A stretch of 64,000 nt of DNA from Labrenzia sp. OB1 (GCF_001624695.1 NZ_JSEP01000014.1:1-64000), one strand, 5' to 3'; shown: positions 17,837 to 26,600, counted from the first letter of the stretch. Notes: a model not told the origin generated them from the letters alone. Numbers and translations: made by a program.

Positions 17837-18700
17837 TTATTCGGCCGCGGTGTCGATAGTTGCATCCAGATCCGCAGCATCGTGGCGTTCCGCGACGCCT
17901 TCGGACTTGTCTTCGGTCACACGGTTAACCTTGCGGCCGCGCACCACCGCGGGACGTGCGTCGATCTTTTGCGCCCAGGCCAGAAGGTTCCTGTATTCGT
18001 GGACCGTCAGGAATTCCCCGGCATTATAGGCACGGCCGAGCACAAGGCCGCCGTACCATGGGAAAATGGCGATATCGGCGATGGTGTACTCGTCACCGGC
18101 GATATAGGGGCGTTCGCCCAGTGCCTTGTCGAGGACGTCCATCTGGCGCTTCGCTTCCATGGTGAAGCGGTCGATGGGGTACTGGTACTTTTCCGGTGCA
18201 TAGGCATAGAAATGGCCGAAGCCGCCGCCGATGTAAGGGGCCGAACCCATCTGCCAGAATAGCCAGTTCATCATTTCCGTGCGGGCCGCGGGATCCGTCG
18301 GCAGGAACTCGCCGAATTTTTCTGCCAGATAGAGCAGGATGGAACCGGATTCGAACACGCGGGCAGGCTTGTCGGAGCTGCGGTCGACCAGAGCCGGGAT
18401 TTTCGAGTTCGGGTTGGCGGCGACAAAACCGCTGGAGAACTGGTCTCCCTCACCAATGTTGATCAGCCATGCGTCATACTCGGCGCCCTTATGGCCGCGT
18501 GCCAGAAGCTCCTCGAGCATGATGGTCACCTTGACCCCGTTCGGTGTCCCGAGAGAATAAAGCTGCAGCGGGTGCTTGCCCACCGGCAGGTCCTTATCAT
18601 GGGTTGCTCCGGAAATCGGCCGGTTGATGCTGGCGAACTGGCCGCCGTTCGGCTGTTCCCAGGTCCAGACCTTGGGCGGGGTGTAGGTTGCGTCACTCAT
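17837..18700 (-). CDS. yghU: Glutathione-dependent disulfide-bond oxidoreductase, YghU-type
   Basis: A 287-residue Nu-class glutathione transferase-like protein, the same length as Escherichia coli YghU. Recognisable stretches include PPKVWTWEQPNGG and NRPISGATH at the N-terminal extension, LQLYSLGTPNGVKVTIMLEE at the start of the thioredoxin fold, GEGDQFSSGFVAANPNSKIP with the cis-Pro, and FESGSILLYLAEKFG. The C-terminal helical domain contains GGGFGHFYAYAPEK and AGDEYTIADIAI. YghU binds two glutathione molecules and reduces disulfides or peroxides in the cytoplasm. It is a single-gene unit with its own terminator. Confidence 0.93.
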   Translation of the reverse strand: MSDATYTPPKVWTWEQPNGGQFASINRPISGATHDKDLPVGKHPLQLYSLGTPNGVKVTIMLEELLARGHKGAEYDAWLINIGEGDQFSSGFVAANPNSKIPALVDRSSDKPARVFESGSILLYLAEKFGEFLPTDPAARTEMMNWLFWQMGSAPYIGGGFGHFYAYAPEKYQYPIDRFTMEAKRQMDVLDKALGERPYIAGDEYTIADIAIFPWYGGLVLGRAYNAGEFLTVHEYRNLLAWAQKIDARPAVVRGRKVNRVTEDKSEGVAERHDAADLDATIDTAAE

Positions 18701-18876
18701 GGGGAAAATGCTCCAGAACCGGATTGACTTGAACGTGCCTGCGCGATTTCACGCAAATAATTCCGCGCGAACCATCGCAATATTACGATCAGATAGTATG
18801 GCCGGCCCGATTTGCCTAGGGCGTAAACTCATAAAATTACGCTATCCGGACGATCCTGAGGTCACAATTCCGTATC

Positions 18877-19842
18877 CTAAAGCCAGCCTTGCTCCCGGTA
18901 GTATTTAAGCGCGCCCGGATGAAGATCGGCGGTCAGTCCTTCCTGGATCATCTCCTGCGGCGTGAGCCGGTCGAGCGCCGGATGCAACTTCTTGAAATCT
19001 TCCAAATTGTCGAAGACAGCGGCAACGATCGTGTAAACGACCTCTTCGGGCATTCTTGCGGAGGTCACGACGGTCGCTCTGGGGCCCCAGGTGGGCACAT
19101 CGTCCGGATTGCCCTGATATAGTCCACCTGGAATGACAGCCGCCGAATAGGCCGGGTTCTCGGCAAGCAACTTGTCTATCGCATCGCCGGCAATCGGGAC
19201 CAGCCTGACATCGCATGTGGAGACTGCTTCCTGGGTGGATGCGTTCGGCAAGCCTGCGACCCAGATACTGGCGTCCAGCTTATCGTTACAAAGGGCAGGG
19301 ACCTGTTCTGTGGAACTCAGATCGGCAGCCAACGAAAGGTCATCGGAGGAAAGGCCGCTATATTTCAGGAGCAGATCCGCCATGACAAGCGTACCGGACC
19401 CGGGATTGCCGATATTGACGTCCTTGCCCTTCAGATCTTCAGGGCTTTTGATGCCGGCCTTGGCGCGGGCCATCAGATGCATCGGTTCCGCATGCAGGGA
19501 AAAGAGCGAACGCAACTCGGTGTCGGGCCCTTCGGCGGCGAATGATCCGCTACCCTGCAGGCTCGCTGCCTGAATGTCGGATTGCACGATGGCGAAGTCG
19601 AGCGTGTTGTCGCGGATGGCATTTACATTCTGAACGGATCCACCAGTGGCTTCGACCAGACAGCGGGTGCCGTGATCCTTGCGGCCAAGGTTGACAAGGC
19701 GGCAAATGGCGCCGCCTGCCGGATAATAGACGCCGGTTACGCCGGCGGTTCCGAACGTCACGAACTGCTGCGCGGACGCAGCGCCGGCAAGGGCGAAAAA
19801 AGCGGCCAGAAAGGCACCTGGAAATTTCAGTTTCAATTTCAT
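18877..19842 (-). CDS. TAXI-family TRAP substrate-binding protein
   Basis: ATG 19842 begins a clear signal peptide (MKLKLKFPGAFLAAFFALAG, cleaved near ASAQQ) and has AAGGAAG nine bases upstream; the frame is open much further up but without merit. The 321-residue protein has the TAXI marks FVTFGTAGVTGVYYPAGGAI and LVEATGGSVQNVNAI. TAXI proteins usually work with a fused DctQM (TAXI-type) permease. No such permease is in the window, so this is an orphan binding protein that must share a permease encoded elsewhere or act as a sensor. Ligands such as glutamate or 2-oxoglutarate are known for the family. Confidence 0.9.
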   Translation of the reverse strand: MKLKLKFPGAFLAAFFALAGAASAQQFVTFGTAGVTGVYYPAGGAICRLVNLGRKDHGTRCLVEATGGSVQNVNAIRDNTLDFAIVQSDIQAASLQGSGSFAAEGPDTELRSLFSLHAEPMHLMARAKAGIKSPEDLKGKDVNIGNPGSGTLVMADLLLKYSGLSSDDLSLAADLSSTEQVPALCNDKLDASIWVAGLPNASTQEAVSTCDVRLVPIAGDAIDKLLAENPAYSAAVIPGGLYQGNPDDVPTWGPRATVVTSARMPEEVVYTIVAAVFDNLEDFKKLHPALDRLTPQEMIQEGLTADLHPGALKYYREQGWL

Positions 19843-20056
19843 GCGTTCAGGCTTCCTTGGCATGGGCCCACTACCCGGATTCACATCAGCATATCCGATC
19901 AAGGCGCGACAAGCGCTAATATTGATGAGTTTGACTTGCGGACTTGACGTAGCGTGATGAAAAGTCGGCGTTCTGCCTGACACCGGTCTTGTGGCCGGAC
20001 TTGACCTTGATGGTGCGGCGTTCCAAAGATCAGGCTGGCAATTGGGGAGCAAATCA

Positions 20057-20683
20057 GTGATTCCGTTCGACGTCCTGACTGTTTTTTTTGCTGCTGCCGT
20101 TGCGTTGGGTGTTGCTCCGGGGCCGGACAATATTTTCGTTCTGACCCAGTCGGCGCTTTATGGCCGTTTTGCTGGTTTGATCGTCACGCTGGGTCTTTGT
20201 ACCGGTCTGATCGTACATACAATTGCAGTCGCGCTCGGGGTTGCGGCCATCTTTCAGACCTCCGAACTTGCATTCACGATGCTGAAATTCGCCGGGGCAG
20301 GCTATTTGCTTTACCTTGCGTTTCAGGCCTTCCGGGCCGGAAAAACAGAAATTTCCGGTGGCAACGGTCCCGTCTTGCCGGCATGGACGCTCTACCGCCG
20401 CGGGATCGTGATGAATGTGAGCAACCCGAAGGTCGCGATATTCTTCCTGGCCTTCCTGCCGCAATTCGCCGACCCGGCGCGCGGGTCCGTTCCCTTGCAG
20501 GTCCTCATCTTCGGCGCGTTCTTTATTGTGGCCACGATTCTTGTGTTCGGTGGCGTCGCGTTGGGGGGAGGAATGCTTGGCGCGTTCCTGAAGCGATCTC
20601 CGAAAGCGCAGGTCCGGCTCAACCGGCTTGCAGGCCTGGTTTTTGTCGGCCTGGCGCTCCGGCTGGCTGTTGCCGAGCGCTGA
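20057..20683 (+). CDS. LysE/RhtB-family amino-acid exporter
   Basis: GTG 20057 (V/MIPFDVLTVF) is chosen for its GGGGAG eight bases upstream; the frame is open from 19991. The 208-residue protein has six predicted membrane helices and the family signature VAPGPDNIFVLTQSALYGR in the first loop, plus GAGYLLYLAFQAFR after helix 3 and MNVSNPKVAIFFLAFLPQF. RhtB/LysE proteins export amino acids or their analogues by proton antiport. It stands alone, convergent with egtD. Confidence 0.9.
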   Translation: MIPFDVLTVFFAAAVALGVAPGPDNIFVLTQSALYGRFAGLIVTLGLCTGLIVHTIAVALGVAAIFQTSELAFTMLKFAGAGYLLYLAFQAFRAGKTEISGGNGPVLPAWTLYRRGIVMNVSNPKVAIFFLAFLPQFADPARGSVPLQVLIFGAFFIVATILVFGGVALGGGMLGAFLKRSPKAQVRLNRLAGLVFVGLALRLAVAER

Positions 20684-20704
20684 GCGGGCGGCACGCAACG
20701 AGAA

Positions 20705-20730
20705 GCCCCTGCCGCGAGAACGGCAGGGGC
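20705..20730. terminator. Hairpin between convergent lysE-like and egtD genes
   Basis: GCCCCTGCCG (20705-20714) and CGGCAGGGGC (20721-20730) form a perfect ten-base stem with a six-base loop. It sits between two genes that end facing each other. There is no long T-run on either side, so it is a bidirectional terminator or mRNA-end stabiliser by position. Confidence 0.6.
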
Positions 20731-20761
20731 CGGATGCGCATGTTGTCGGGCCGAACGGGCC

Positions 20762-21709
20762 CTATATCGCCTGCAGCGTATAGACCGAAAAGAGAGTGTC
20801 CGTGTCACTGTCCTGATTAAGGACCCGCCAACCGCCCTTGTTGACGATCGAGGCGAAAGCCTCTTCGCCGTATTTGTGCGAATTCTCCGTATGGATGGTT
20901 TCGCCTTCGGTGAAGGAGATACTTTCGCCGCTCACCGTAACCGTCTGACTTCGGAGGCTTTCCAGGTGCATCTCGATGCGGCTTTCACCGGCGTTCCAGA
21001 CTGCCCGATGCGCGAAGGCCGCAAGGTCGAAACTTGCCTCCAGCTCGCGATTGATACGCTGCAGCAGGTTCCGGTTGAATGCCGCGGTGACGCCTGCCGG
21101 ATCGTCATAAGCCTCGACCAGGACCGCCGTGTCCTTTGGCCTGTCGACCCCGATGATCATGGTAGCCTGCGGCATGGCGTTGCGGATATTGCCCAGGAGT
21201 TCGGCGGCTTCCGAGCGTTCGAAATTGCCGATGGTCGATCCGGGAAAGAACACCAGAACCGGCAGCTCCGGCAGAAGCGGCAGCTTGCCAAGCGGTTGGG
21301 TGAAGTCCGCTGCGACCGGAATGACGGCGAGCGAGGGATAGGCACGCCGCACCCGTTCGGCGGCGCCCTGCAGATGGTTGGCTGAAATATCGACCGGCAT
21401 ATAGACCGAAAGGTCTTCAAAGGCTCCGAGCAACAGGTCGGTCTTGCGGCTCGAGCCGCTGCCAAGTTCCACCATTGCGCCGCTGGCGCCGGGCAGGTGC
21501 CGGTATTTCCGGGCGTTGTCCGCCAGGATCGCCAGTTCGGTGCGGGTCGGATAATAGGCATCCAGTTCGGTGATGGCCTCGAACAGATGCGACCCGACAT
21601 CGTCGTAAAGCCATTTGCTGCTGACCGCCTTGCGAGGCGCTTTCAGACCGGCAAGGATCTCGGATCTGAAGGTGGAATTGGTAATGCCTGCGGGGACGTG
21701 TTTGGTCAT
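20762..21709 (-). CDS. egtD: L-histidine N-alpha-methyltransferase (ergothioneine biosynthesis)
   Basis: A 315-residue EgtD, close to the family's normal size. It has the N-terminal KWLYDDVGSHLFEAITELDAY helix region that closes on histidine, the SAM-binding ELGSGSSRKTDLLL, the VDIS and FFPGSTIGNFE motifs, and the C-terminal FTEGETIHTENSHKY segment that grips the substrate. It trimethylates histidine to hercynine, the first step to ergothioneine. Its start overlaps the egtB stop by four bases (ATGA), so it is the second gene of a two-gene operon. No egtC or egtE is nearby; the remaining steps must use genes elsewhere. Confidence 0.95.
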   Translation of the reverse strand: MTKHVPAGITNSTFRSEILAGLKAPRKAVSSKWLYDDVGSHLFEAITELDAYYPTRTELAILADNARKYRHLPGASGAMVELGSGSSRKTDLLLGAFEDLSVYMPVDISANHLQGAAERVRRAYPSLAVIPVAADFTQPLGKLPLLPELPVLVFFPGSTIGNFERSEAAELLGNIRNAMPQATMIIGVDRPKDTAVLVEAYDDPAGVTAAFNRNLLQRINRELEASFDLAAFAHRAVWNAGESRIEMHLESLRSQTVTVSGESISFTEGETIHTENSHKYGEEAFASIVNKGGWRVLNQDSDTDTLFSVYTLQAI

Positions 21710-22971
21710 TGGTCTGCTGCCAGTCTCAGGCCGAGCATCTGCCAGCGCTGGTGGGGATAGAAGAAGGTGCGGTAGGAGGAGCGCATCTGCTGCCTTGGTG
21801 TGGCACAGGAGCCGCCGCGCAGCACCATCTGGTTCACCATGAACTTGCCGTTGTATTCGCCGATTGCGCCTTCAGGGAGCTTGAAACCCGGGTAGGGGGA
21901 AAAGGCGCTGCTGGTCCATTGCCAGACGTCGCCCCAAAGGCCGGACTTGCGTCCGATCGGCGCGAAATGACCGTCTTCCAGGAAATTGCCGTCGATATCC
22001 GTCGGCTCGGCCGCCGCTTCCCATTCCGCTTCCGTCGGCAGGCGGGCACCGGCCCAGCGGGCGAAGGCATCGGCCTCGTAATAGCTGACATGAACCACCG
22101 GGGCCGAGTGGTCGACGGGGCGGGGGCCCTGCAAGGTGTAGGTCCACCAGGCTCCCTCCTGACGCCACCAGTAGAGTGGCGAGTCCCAGCCGTTCTTCTC
22201 GCGAACCGCCCAGCCTTCCATGAGCCAGAGCGTCTGGTTGTCGTAACCGCCGTCTTCCATGAAGGCGATCCAAGCGCCGTTGGTGACGGGACGGTCCGAG
22301 AGCCGGTAGGGTTCGAGCCATACCTTGTGACGCGGGCCCTCGCAGTCATAGGCGAACCCCTCGCCATCATGGCCGATCTCAAGCAATCCGCCGTCATAAA
22401 CCGTCCAGCCGCTCTCCTGTACCGCCCTGACAAGGGTGTGCTTGGGCTCGATATAGGCGGGAAGGAGCGGGTTATAGGAAAAGGCGTTGAGAAGATCGGT
22501 CACCAGCAGCTCCTGATGCTGCATTTCGTGATGACAGCCAAGTGTCATCAGCGCATCCAGCTGCTCCGGAGCCAGCGTGAAAGCGTCTCCGGCAAGACCT
22601 TCGCGCAGGGCGTCCTCGATATGGGATCGGTAGCTGAGAACATCGGCGACGGTCGGCCGAGACAACAGTCCCCGCCGGGAACGGGTATGCCGGGGCCCGG
22701 CCTGCACATAGTAGGAATTGAACAGCACCGCGAAGCGGTCGTCCTTCGGCCGGTAGCCGGGAAGCGCGGGCTTCAGGATGAATTCTTCGAAGAACCAGGT
22801 CGTATGCGCCAGATGCCACTTTGGAGGGCTGGCATCCTCCATCGACTGCAGGCCCATGTCTTCGGAGTTCAGAGGGGCGACCAGAGCAAGGGATTGTGCT
22901 CTGACCGTTTCGAATAGATCCGAAACCGCGAAAGCCGGTAACGGTTCTGCCCGTTCGTCCAGATTAGTCAT
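21706..22971 (-). CDS. egtB: Iron-dependent sulfoxide synthase (ergothioneine biosynthesis)
   Basis: Two ATGs lie close together; GGAGG at 22979-22983 is adjacent to the first (22977) but seven bases from the second (22971), so 22971 is taken, giving 421 residues. The N-terminal DinB-like domain holds the iron ligands: WHLAHTTWFFEE near residue 55 and HHEMQHQE near 147-154 (the H-x3-H-x-E motif). The C-terminal half is a formylglycine-generating-enzyme fold (SYYEADAFARWAGARLPTEA; VLRGGSCATP). EgtB joins hercynine with a thiol donor using oxygen. It leads the operon with egtD. Confidence 0.95.
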   Translation of the reverse strand: MTNLDERAEPLPAFAVSDLFETVRAQSLALVAPLNSEDMGLQSMEDASPPKWHLAHTTWFFEEFILKPALPGYRPKDDRFAVLFNSYYVQAGPRHTRSRRGLLSRPTVADVLSYRSHIEDALREGLAGDAFTLAPEQLDALMTLGCHHEMQHQELLVTDLLNAFSYNPLLPAYIEPKHTLVRAVQESGWTVYDGGLLEIGHDGEGFAYDCEGPRHKVWLEPYRLSDRPVTNGAWIAFMEDGGYDNQTLWLMEGWAVREKNGWDSPLYWWRQEGAWWTYTLQGPRPVDHSAPVVHVSYYEADAFARWAGARLPTEAEWEAAAEPTDIDGNFLEDGHFAPIGRKSGLWGDVWQWTSSAFSPYPGFKLPEGAIGEYNGKFMVNQMVLRGGSCATPRQQMRSSYRTFFYPHQRWQMLGLRLAADQ

Positions 22972-23269
22972 TTGCATTCCTCCACGCGGAACCCGGCAAA
23001 ATGCCTCCGGCCGGTTCTGTGAGCGCCACCAGACGGTTTGAAAGTAAGAGCGCTTCCGTCATTTCCAATGTCGAAATTTGCAACCGTGCGGCGCATGAAT
23101 GCACTGCACGGGCGCCGGAAGCTGACCTGTTGAAAAAATGAAACAATGTTCTGAGTAATACCATTTATGCCTCTCAAGCAAAGAATAGTCCACAAAACCT
23201 TGGTTTCAGGGAACTATTTTTAACTTTTCCAACGCGGGACGTTCCCGCTCGATGTCCGGGAAAATAGAA

Positions 23270-23302
23270 AACCAATCCTGACAAGGGGTGTCAGGATTGG
23301 TT
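23270..23302. promoter_or_regulatory. Perfect 14-bp hairpin far upstream of egtB
   Basis: Bases 23270-23283 pair perfectly with 23289-23302 around the loop AGGGG. On the minus strand the stem is followed by a T-rich run (TTTTCTATTTT), so a transcript heading for egtB from further upstream would meet a terminator-like signal about 300 bases before the start. It could be a leader attenuator or simply insulate the egt genes from the divergent tetR region. The rest of 22972-23410 shows no gene. Confidence 0.4.
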
Positions 23303-23410
23303 GCAGCCCCCCTTCACATTGACGTGAGACGCCCGGCGAGCCGGAATTGCCACCTGTGGAAAGGCTTTGTCAGGAAAGCCTGCTTGTGGGGACTATCCCG
23401 AGATATCGAA

Positions 23411-23462
23411 TTGACGAATTAGGATGATTGTCCTAATAAGCTATTAGGACAATCATCCTAAT
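23411..23462 (+). promoter_or_regulatory. tetR promoter covered by two inverted operators
   Basis: A -35 TTGACG (23411-23416) and -10 TAATAA (23434-23439) with exactly 17 bp between them precede the tetR gene. Bases 23418-23438 and 23442-23462 are perfect reverse complements (21-bp arms, 3-bp centre). Each arm is itself a near-palindrome, TTAGGA-N6-TCCTAA, at 23419-23436 and 23444-23461, so there are two operator copies 25 bp apart. Repressor binding would block RNA polymerase directly. Confidence 0.75.
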
Positions 23463-23511
23463 AGACGCAACATGCTGCTCGGGCGGCGGTTCAATAGCAG
23501 GGAAAAACGCA

Positions 23512-24096
23512 ATGGCAGCGAGGGCCACCCGGCAGCAGATCGTCGATGCGGCGGATGACCTGTTTTACACCCGGGGCTTCGCGGCGACGTCCTTCGCGGA
23601 TATCGCGGCGGCGGTCAGCATATCGCGCGGAAACTTCTATTATCATTTCAAAACCAAGGACGAGATCCTCGATGCGGTCATTGAAAAGCGCCTTGCCGAC
23701 CGTGAAAGACTGCTTGCACGCTGGAATGAAACCGCCACCGATCCTGCCCGCCGTATCGAATGTTTCATCAGGATCGTCATCGCAAACCAGACGAAAATCA
23801 TGGCTCATGGCTGCCCGGTCGGAACGCTTGTGACGGAACTGACCAAGCTCGGGCATGCGTCTACGGACAACGCCAACCGGATCATGACACTCTTCCGGGA
23901 CTGGCTCACGCGGCAGTTCGAGGACCTCGGCTGCGGCACTGCCGCTCTGGAAAACGCATTGCATGTGCTGAGCTGGAGCCAGGGTGTCGCGACCGTTGCC
24001 CAGGCTATCGGAGATGACGCCTTCGTCCGGCGCGAGGTCGACCGGATCCTGCAGTGGCTTGAGGCCGTCCGGCAAAACGCGACAAGGCCCCACTGA
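23512..24096 (+). CDS. TetR-family transcriptional regulator
   Basis: A 194-residue TetR protein. The helix-turn-helix is at residues 5-52 (TRQQIVDAADDLFYTRGFAA, then FADIAAAVSISRGNFYYHF), and the C-terminal ligand domain contains GCPVGTLVTEL, typical of the TetR_C group that sits next to small oxidoreductases or YciI-like genes. It should repress its own promoter through the double operator upstream and the YciI-like gene that follows after 53 bases. The inducer is unknown. Confidence 0.9.
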   Translation: MAARATRQQIVDAADDLFYTRGFAATSFADIAAAVSISRGNFYYHFKTKDEILDAVIEKRLADRERLLARWNETATDPARRIECFIRIVIANQTKIMAHGCPVGTLVTELTKLGHASTDNANRIMTLFRDWLTRQFEDLGCGTAALENALHVLSWSQGVATVAQAIGDDAFVRREVDRILQWLEAVRQNATRPH

Positions 24097-24149
24097 CGTA
24101 CGCGGGTGCTCGTCCGACAAGACCAACAACCCAGTTGAAAGGAAAACCG

Positions 24150-24437
24150 ATGTTCGTCGTAACGCTGAAATTCTCGGAAAACAAAGCCGGCGCAGGGGAC
24201 CTGATGGAAAGCCACAAGGCCTGGATCCAGCGAGGTTTCGATGAAGGGATATTTCTGATGGTCGGCAGTCTGCAGCCGAACATGGGAGGCGGAATTTTCG
24301 CCCATAATGTCACACGCGAAGATCTGGAAGCCTTTGTTCGCCAGGATCCGTTCGTGACCGGCAACGTGGTTGCCCCGGACATCCTGGAGATCACGCCGGC
24401 CCGGCTGGACGAGCGGCTCGACTTTCTGGCGGCCTGA
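24150..24437 (+). CDS. YciI-like (YCII-domain) protein
   Basis: ATG 24150 is taken because AAAGGA is seven bases upstream; an in-frame ATG is present five codons earlier. The 95-residue protein is a small ferredoxin-like alpha/beta domain of the YCII family: MFVVTLKFSENKA strand, ESHKAWIQRGFDEGIFLMVGS helix-strand, and FVRQDPFVTGNVVAPDILEI at the end. A His-Asp pair common to the family corresponds to His23 and Asp66. The biochemical role of most members is unknown; some are chlorohydrolase-like. It is probably co-transcribed with tetR. Confidence 0.8.
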   Translation: MFVVTLKFSENKAGAGDLMESHKAWIQRGFDEGIFLMVGSLQPNMGGGIFAHNVTREDLEAFVRQDPFVTGNVVAPDILEITPARLDERLDFLAA

Positions 24438-24565
24438 CAGATTGCTTGTGATCCTCGATGATGATCATTTGCCTTCCTGCCCTTTTTGATGTCACAGATT
24501 GTGCAAGAAATAACAGGTGACAAAGAGCTGAGTCCGGCTGCGGCAGCTCAATCCGAGGAAGTTCA

Positions 24566-25444
24566 ATGCCCGACATCAGAGGATCCATGCCTGCACTGGT
24601 AACGCCCTTCAGGGACGGCAAGGTGGATTTCGCGGCCCTTGAGCGGCTCGTCGAATGGCATGTGGCTGAGGGCAGTCACGGTATCGTTGCCGTGGGCACC
24701 ACCGGCGAAAGCCCGACTGTCTCAAAAGACGAGCACAAGGACCTCATCAGACGGGTCGTGGAATTGGTGAACGGCCGCGTGCCTGTTATCGCGGGCACGG
24801 GCTCCAACGCCACCGCTCAAACTCTCGACATGCTCCAGGCCGCGGAAGCCGCCGGTGCCGATGCCGCGCTCATCGTTACCCCCTATTACAACAAACCCAA
24901 CCAGGCGGGACTGCTCAGCCATTACCGGGTCCTGCACGACAACAGCATGCTGCCGATCATCCTCTACAATATCCCCGGCCGCTGCGTGATCGACATCCTG
25001 CCCGGGACCATGGCCGAGATGGCCCGCTGGCCCAGGATCATTGGCGTCAAGGACGCCACCGGCAGCATGGAACGGGTCAGCAAGCAACGTGCACTTTGCG
25101 GTCCGGACTTCCTGCAGTTCAGCGCGGAAGACGCCGCTGCGCTCGGTTTCAACGCTCATGGCGGGCAGGGGTGTATCTCGGTCACCGCCAATGTCGCGCC
25201 GCGCCTGTGCGCCGAATTCCAGGAGGCTTCCCTCGCCGAGAACCTGCAGCTTGCACGCGACTATCAGGATCGTCTCTTGCCGCTTCATTCGGCGATGTTC
25301 CCGGAACCGCCGGCGGCCTGTGTGAAATACGCGCTCTCGCGCCTTGGCCTTTGTCAGGAAGATGTCCGCCTGCCGCTCACCCCGGTGACCGGCGAGACGA
25401 GGCAGGCCATCGACCAGGCCATGGAGACCGCCGGGCTGATCTGA
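24566..25444 (+). CDS. dapA: Dihydrodipicolinate synthase-family protein (DapA type)
   Basis: A 292-residue class I aldolase-fold protein. The key residues of 4-hydroxy-tetrahydrodipicolinate synthase are kept: GTTGE at 44-48, Tyr134 and Arg139 in LYNIPGR, and Schiff-base Lys162 in GVKDATG. NAHGGQGCISVTANVAP also matches DapA. It would condense pyruvate with aspartate semialdehyde for lysine and peptidoglycan. In alphaproteobacteria the housekeeping dapA is usually next to smpB, which is absent here, so this may be a second copy; DapA homologues also occur in rhizopine loci (mosA). It starts with GAGGAAG seven bases upstream. Confidence 0.85.
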   Translation: MPDIRGSMPALVTPFRDGKVDFAALERLVEWHVAEGSHGIVAVGTTGESPTVSKDEHKDLIRRVVELVNGRVPVIAGTGSNATAQTLDMLQAAEAAGADAALIVTPYYNKPNQAGLLSHYRVLHDNSMLPIILYNIPGRCVIDILPGTMAEMARWPRIIGVKDATGSMERVSKQRALCGPDFLQFSAEDAAALGFNAHGGQGCISVTANVAPRLCAEFQEASLAENLQLARDYQDRLLPLHSAMFPEPPAACVKYALSRLGLCQEDVRLPLTPVTGETRQAIDQAMETAGLI

Positions 25445-25723
25445 GGGGTCGATAGAGCTGAGTGTATCTATCTGTGGTGAAGCAGCGAACTGCTGAAACG
25501 GCCGCCCGAAAGCGGAGAGAACCGGCGAACTCCCCAAATCGTGGATAACAGGGGAGGGCTTGGCGACCTGGCTGCCGCCGCGACGATGCGCTTTGCCGCC
25601 GGCGACTGCTTCAACGCACTATGTCCTAGCTGCGGCGCGGCCTGAAACCCGCAGACGGCCGACAAATTTTGCGGTCGTTCCAGCCCTGTTCTGAACTGCT
25701 GACGTTCCCTTTGAAATTCGGTC

Positions 25724-25754
25724 TTTACCCTGACACTAGCGGCAACCCGCTAGA
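25724..25754 (+). promoter_or_regulatory. MerR-type promoter of the SDR gene, 19-bp spacer
   Basis: A -35 TTTACC (25724-25729) and -10 GCTAGA (25749-25754) are 19 bp apart. The spacer begins CTGACACTAG, identical to the left half of the operator before the MerR gene at 26706, with a degenerate right half. The -10 hexamer is the same as in that promoter. The rest of 25445-25791 shows no gene. Confidence 0.6.
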
Positions 25755-25791
25755 GCACATTCACGTGTGTTAATCAGGAAAGCGAACCGGA

Positions 25792-26556
25792 ATGAGTGAA
25801 CAGACGAACTGGCAGGGCAAGGTCGCCATAGTAACGGGTGGCAGCTCCGGTATCGGAGAAGCCACGGCTTTGGCATTGACCGAGCGCGGAGCCAATGTGG
25901 TCATCACGGGACGTGATGAGGCCAGGCTTGCCGGCGTTGCCGGCAGAAGCGCGGCAATCGAGGCTGTGCGAGCCGACAGCGCCGACCCGGCCGGCAGCAG
26001 GCGCATCGTTGAGGCGGCGATGGTCCGCTGGGGCAGACTGGACCTGATCGTCAACAATGCCGGGGCGGGCAAACCGCTCGCCATCGACGCCTATGATGCC
26101 GGGACGATCGCCGACATCTGTGCGGTCAACATCGTTGCCCCGTCGCTTCTCCTGAAGGAGGCGCAGGCGGCCTTGAAGGAGACGAAGGGCGCTGTCATCA
26201 ACATTGGAACAGCGGTGTCTCAAAACGCGGCGCCGGGTCTGGCTCACTACGCGGCCACCAAGGCGGCGCTTGAGCATTTGACCCGATCCTGGGCCATTGA
26301 GCTTGCCCAAGACGGTATCCGGGTAAATGCCATCTCTCCCGGCCCCGTCAAGAGTGGCGCCCTGACGGGCATGATGGGGCTTCCAGCCGAAATCGCGCAA
26401 TCCGTAGAGGAGGCCGAGGCGGCACAGATCCCGTTGGGACGGCGCGGAGTGACCTCCGATCTTGTGCCCTGGATACTCAGGCTCGGCAGTTCGGCCAATG
26501 AGTGGCTCACCGCCCAGGTGATCACCATTGACGGCGGATGGTCTCTGCGGAGCTAG
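25792..26556 (+). CDS. Short-chain dehydrogenase/reductase
   Basis: A 254-residue classical SDR. The cofactor motif is TGGSSGIG at 15-22, NNAG at 88-91, a catalytic Ser near 143, and YAATK with Tyr153 and Lys157. The C-terminus has the usual ISPGPVKSG and ITIDGGWSL. It probably uses NADP(H) given Arg41 after the second strand. Substrate is unknown. It precedes a MerR regulator by 149 bases, and its promoter shares the MerR operator architecture with that regulator's own promoter, so both are probably activated by the same signal. Confidence 0.9.
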   Translation: MSEQTNWQGKVAIVTGGSSGIGEATALALTERGANVVITGRDEARLAGVAGRSAAIEAVRADSADPAGSRRIVEAAMVRWGRLDLIVNNAGAGKPLAIDAYDAGTIADICAVNIVAPSLLLKEAQAALKETKGAVINIGTAVSQNAAPGLAHYAATKAALEHLTRSWAIELAQDGIRVNAISPGPVKSGALTGMMGLPAEIAQSVEEAEAAQIPLGRRGVTSDLVPWILRLGSSANEWLTAQVITIDGGWSLRS

Positions 26557-26573
26557 GCCTTTCTGGCCTTAGG

Positions 26574-26600
26574 GCCTTCCCTCGAACACTGAGGGAAGGC
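26574..26600 (+). terminator. Hairpin after the SDR gene
   Basis: GCCTTCCCTC (26574-26583) pairs with GAGGGAAGGC (26591-26600) around a seven-base loop, starting 17 bases after the SDR stop. The T-rich stretch that follows is poor (TGGAGCCTTT), so termination may be partial. Confidence 0.6.
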
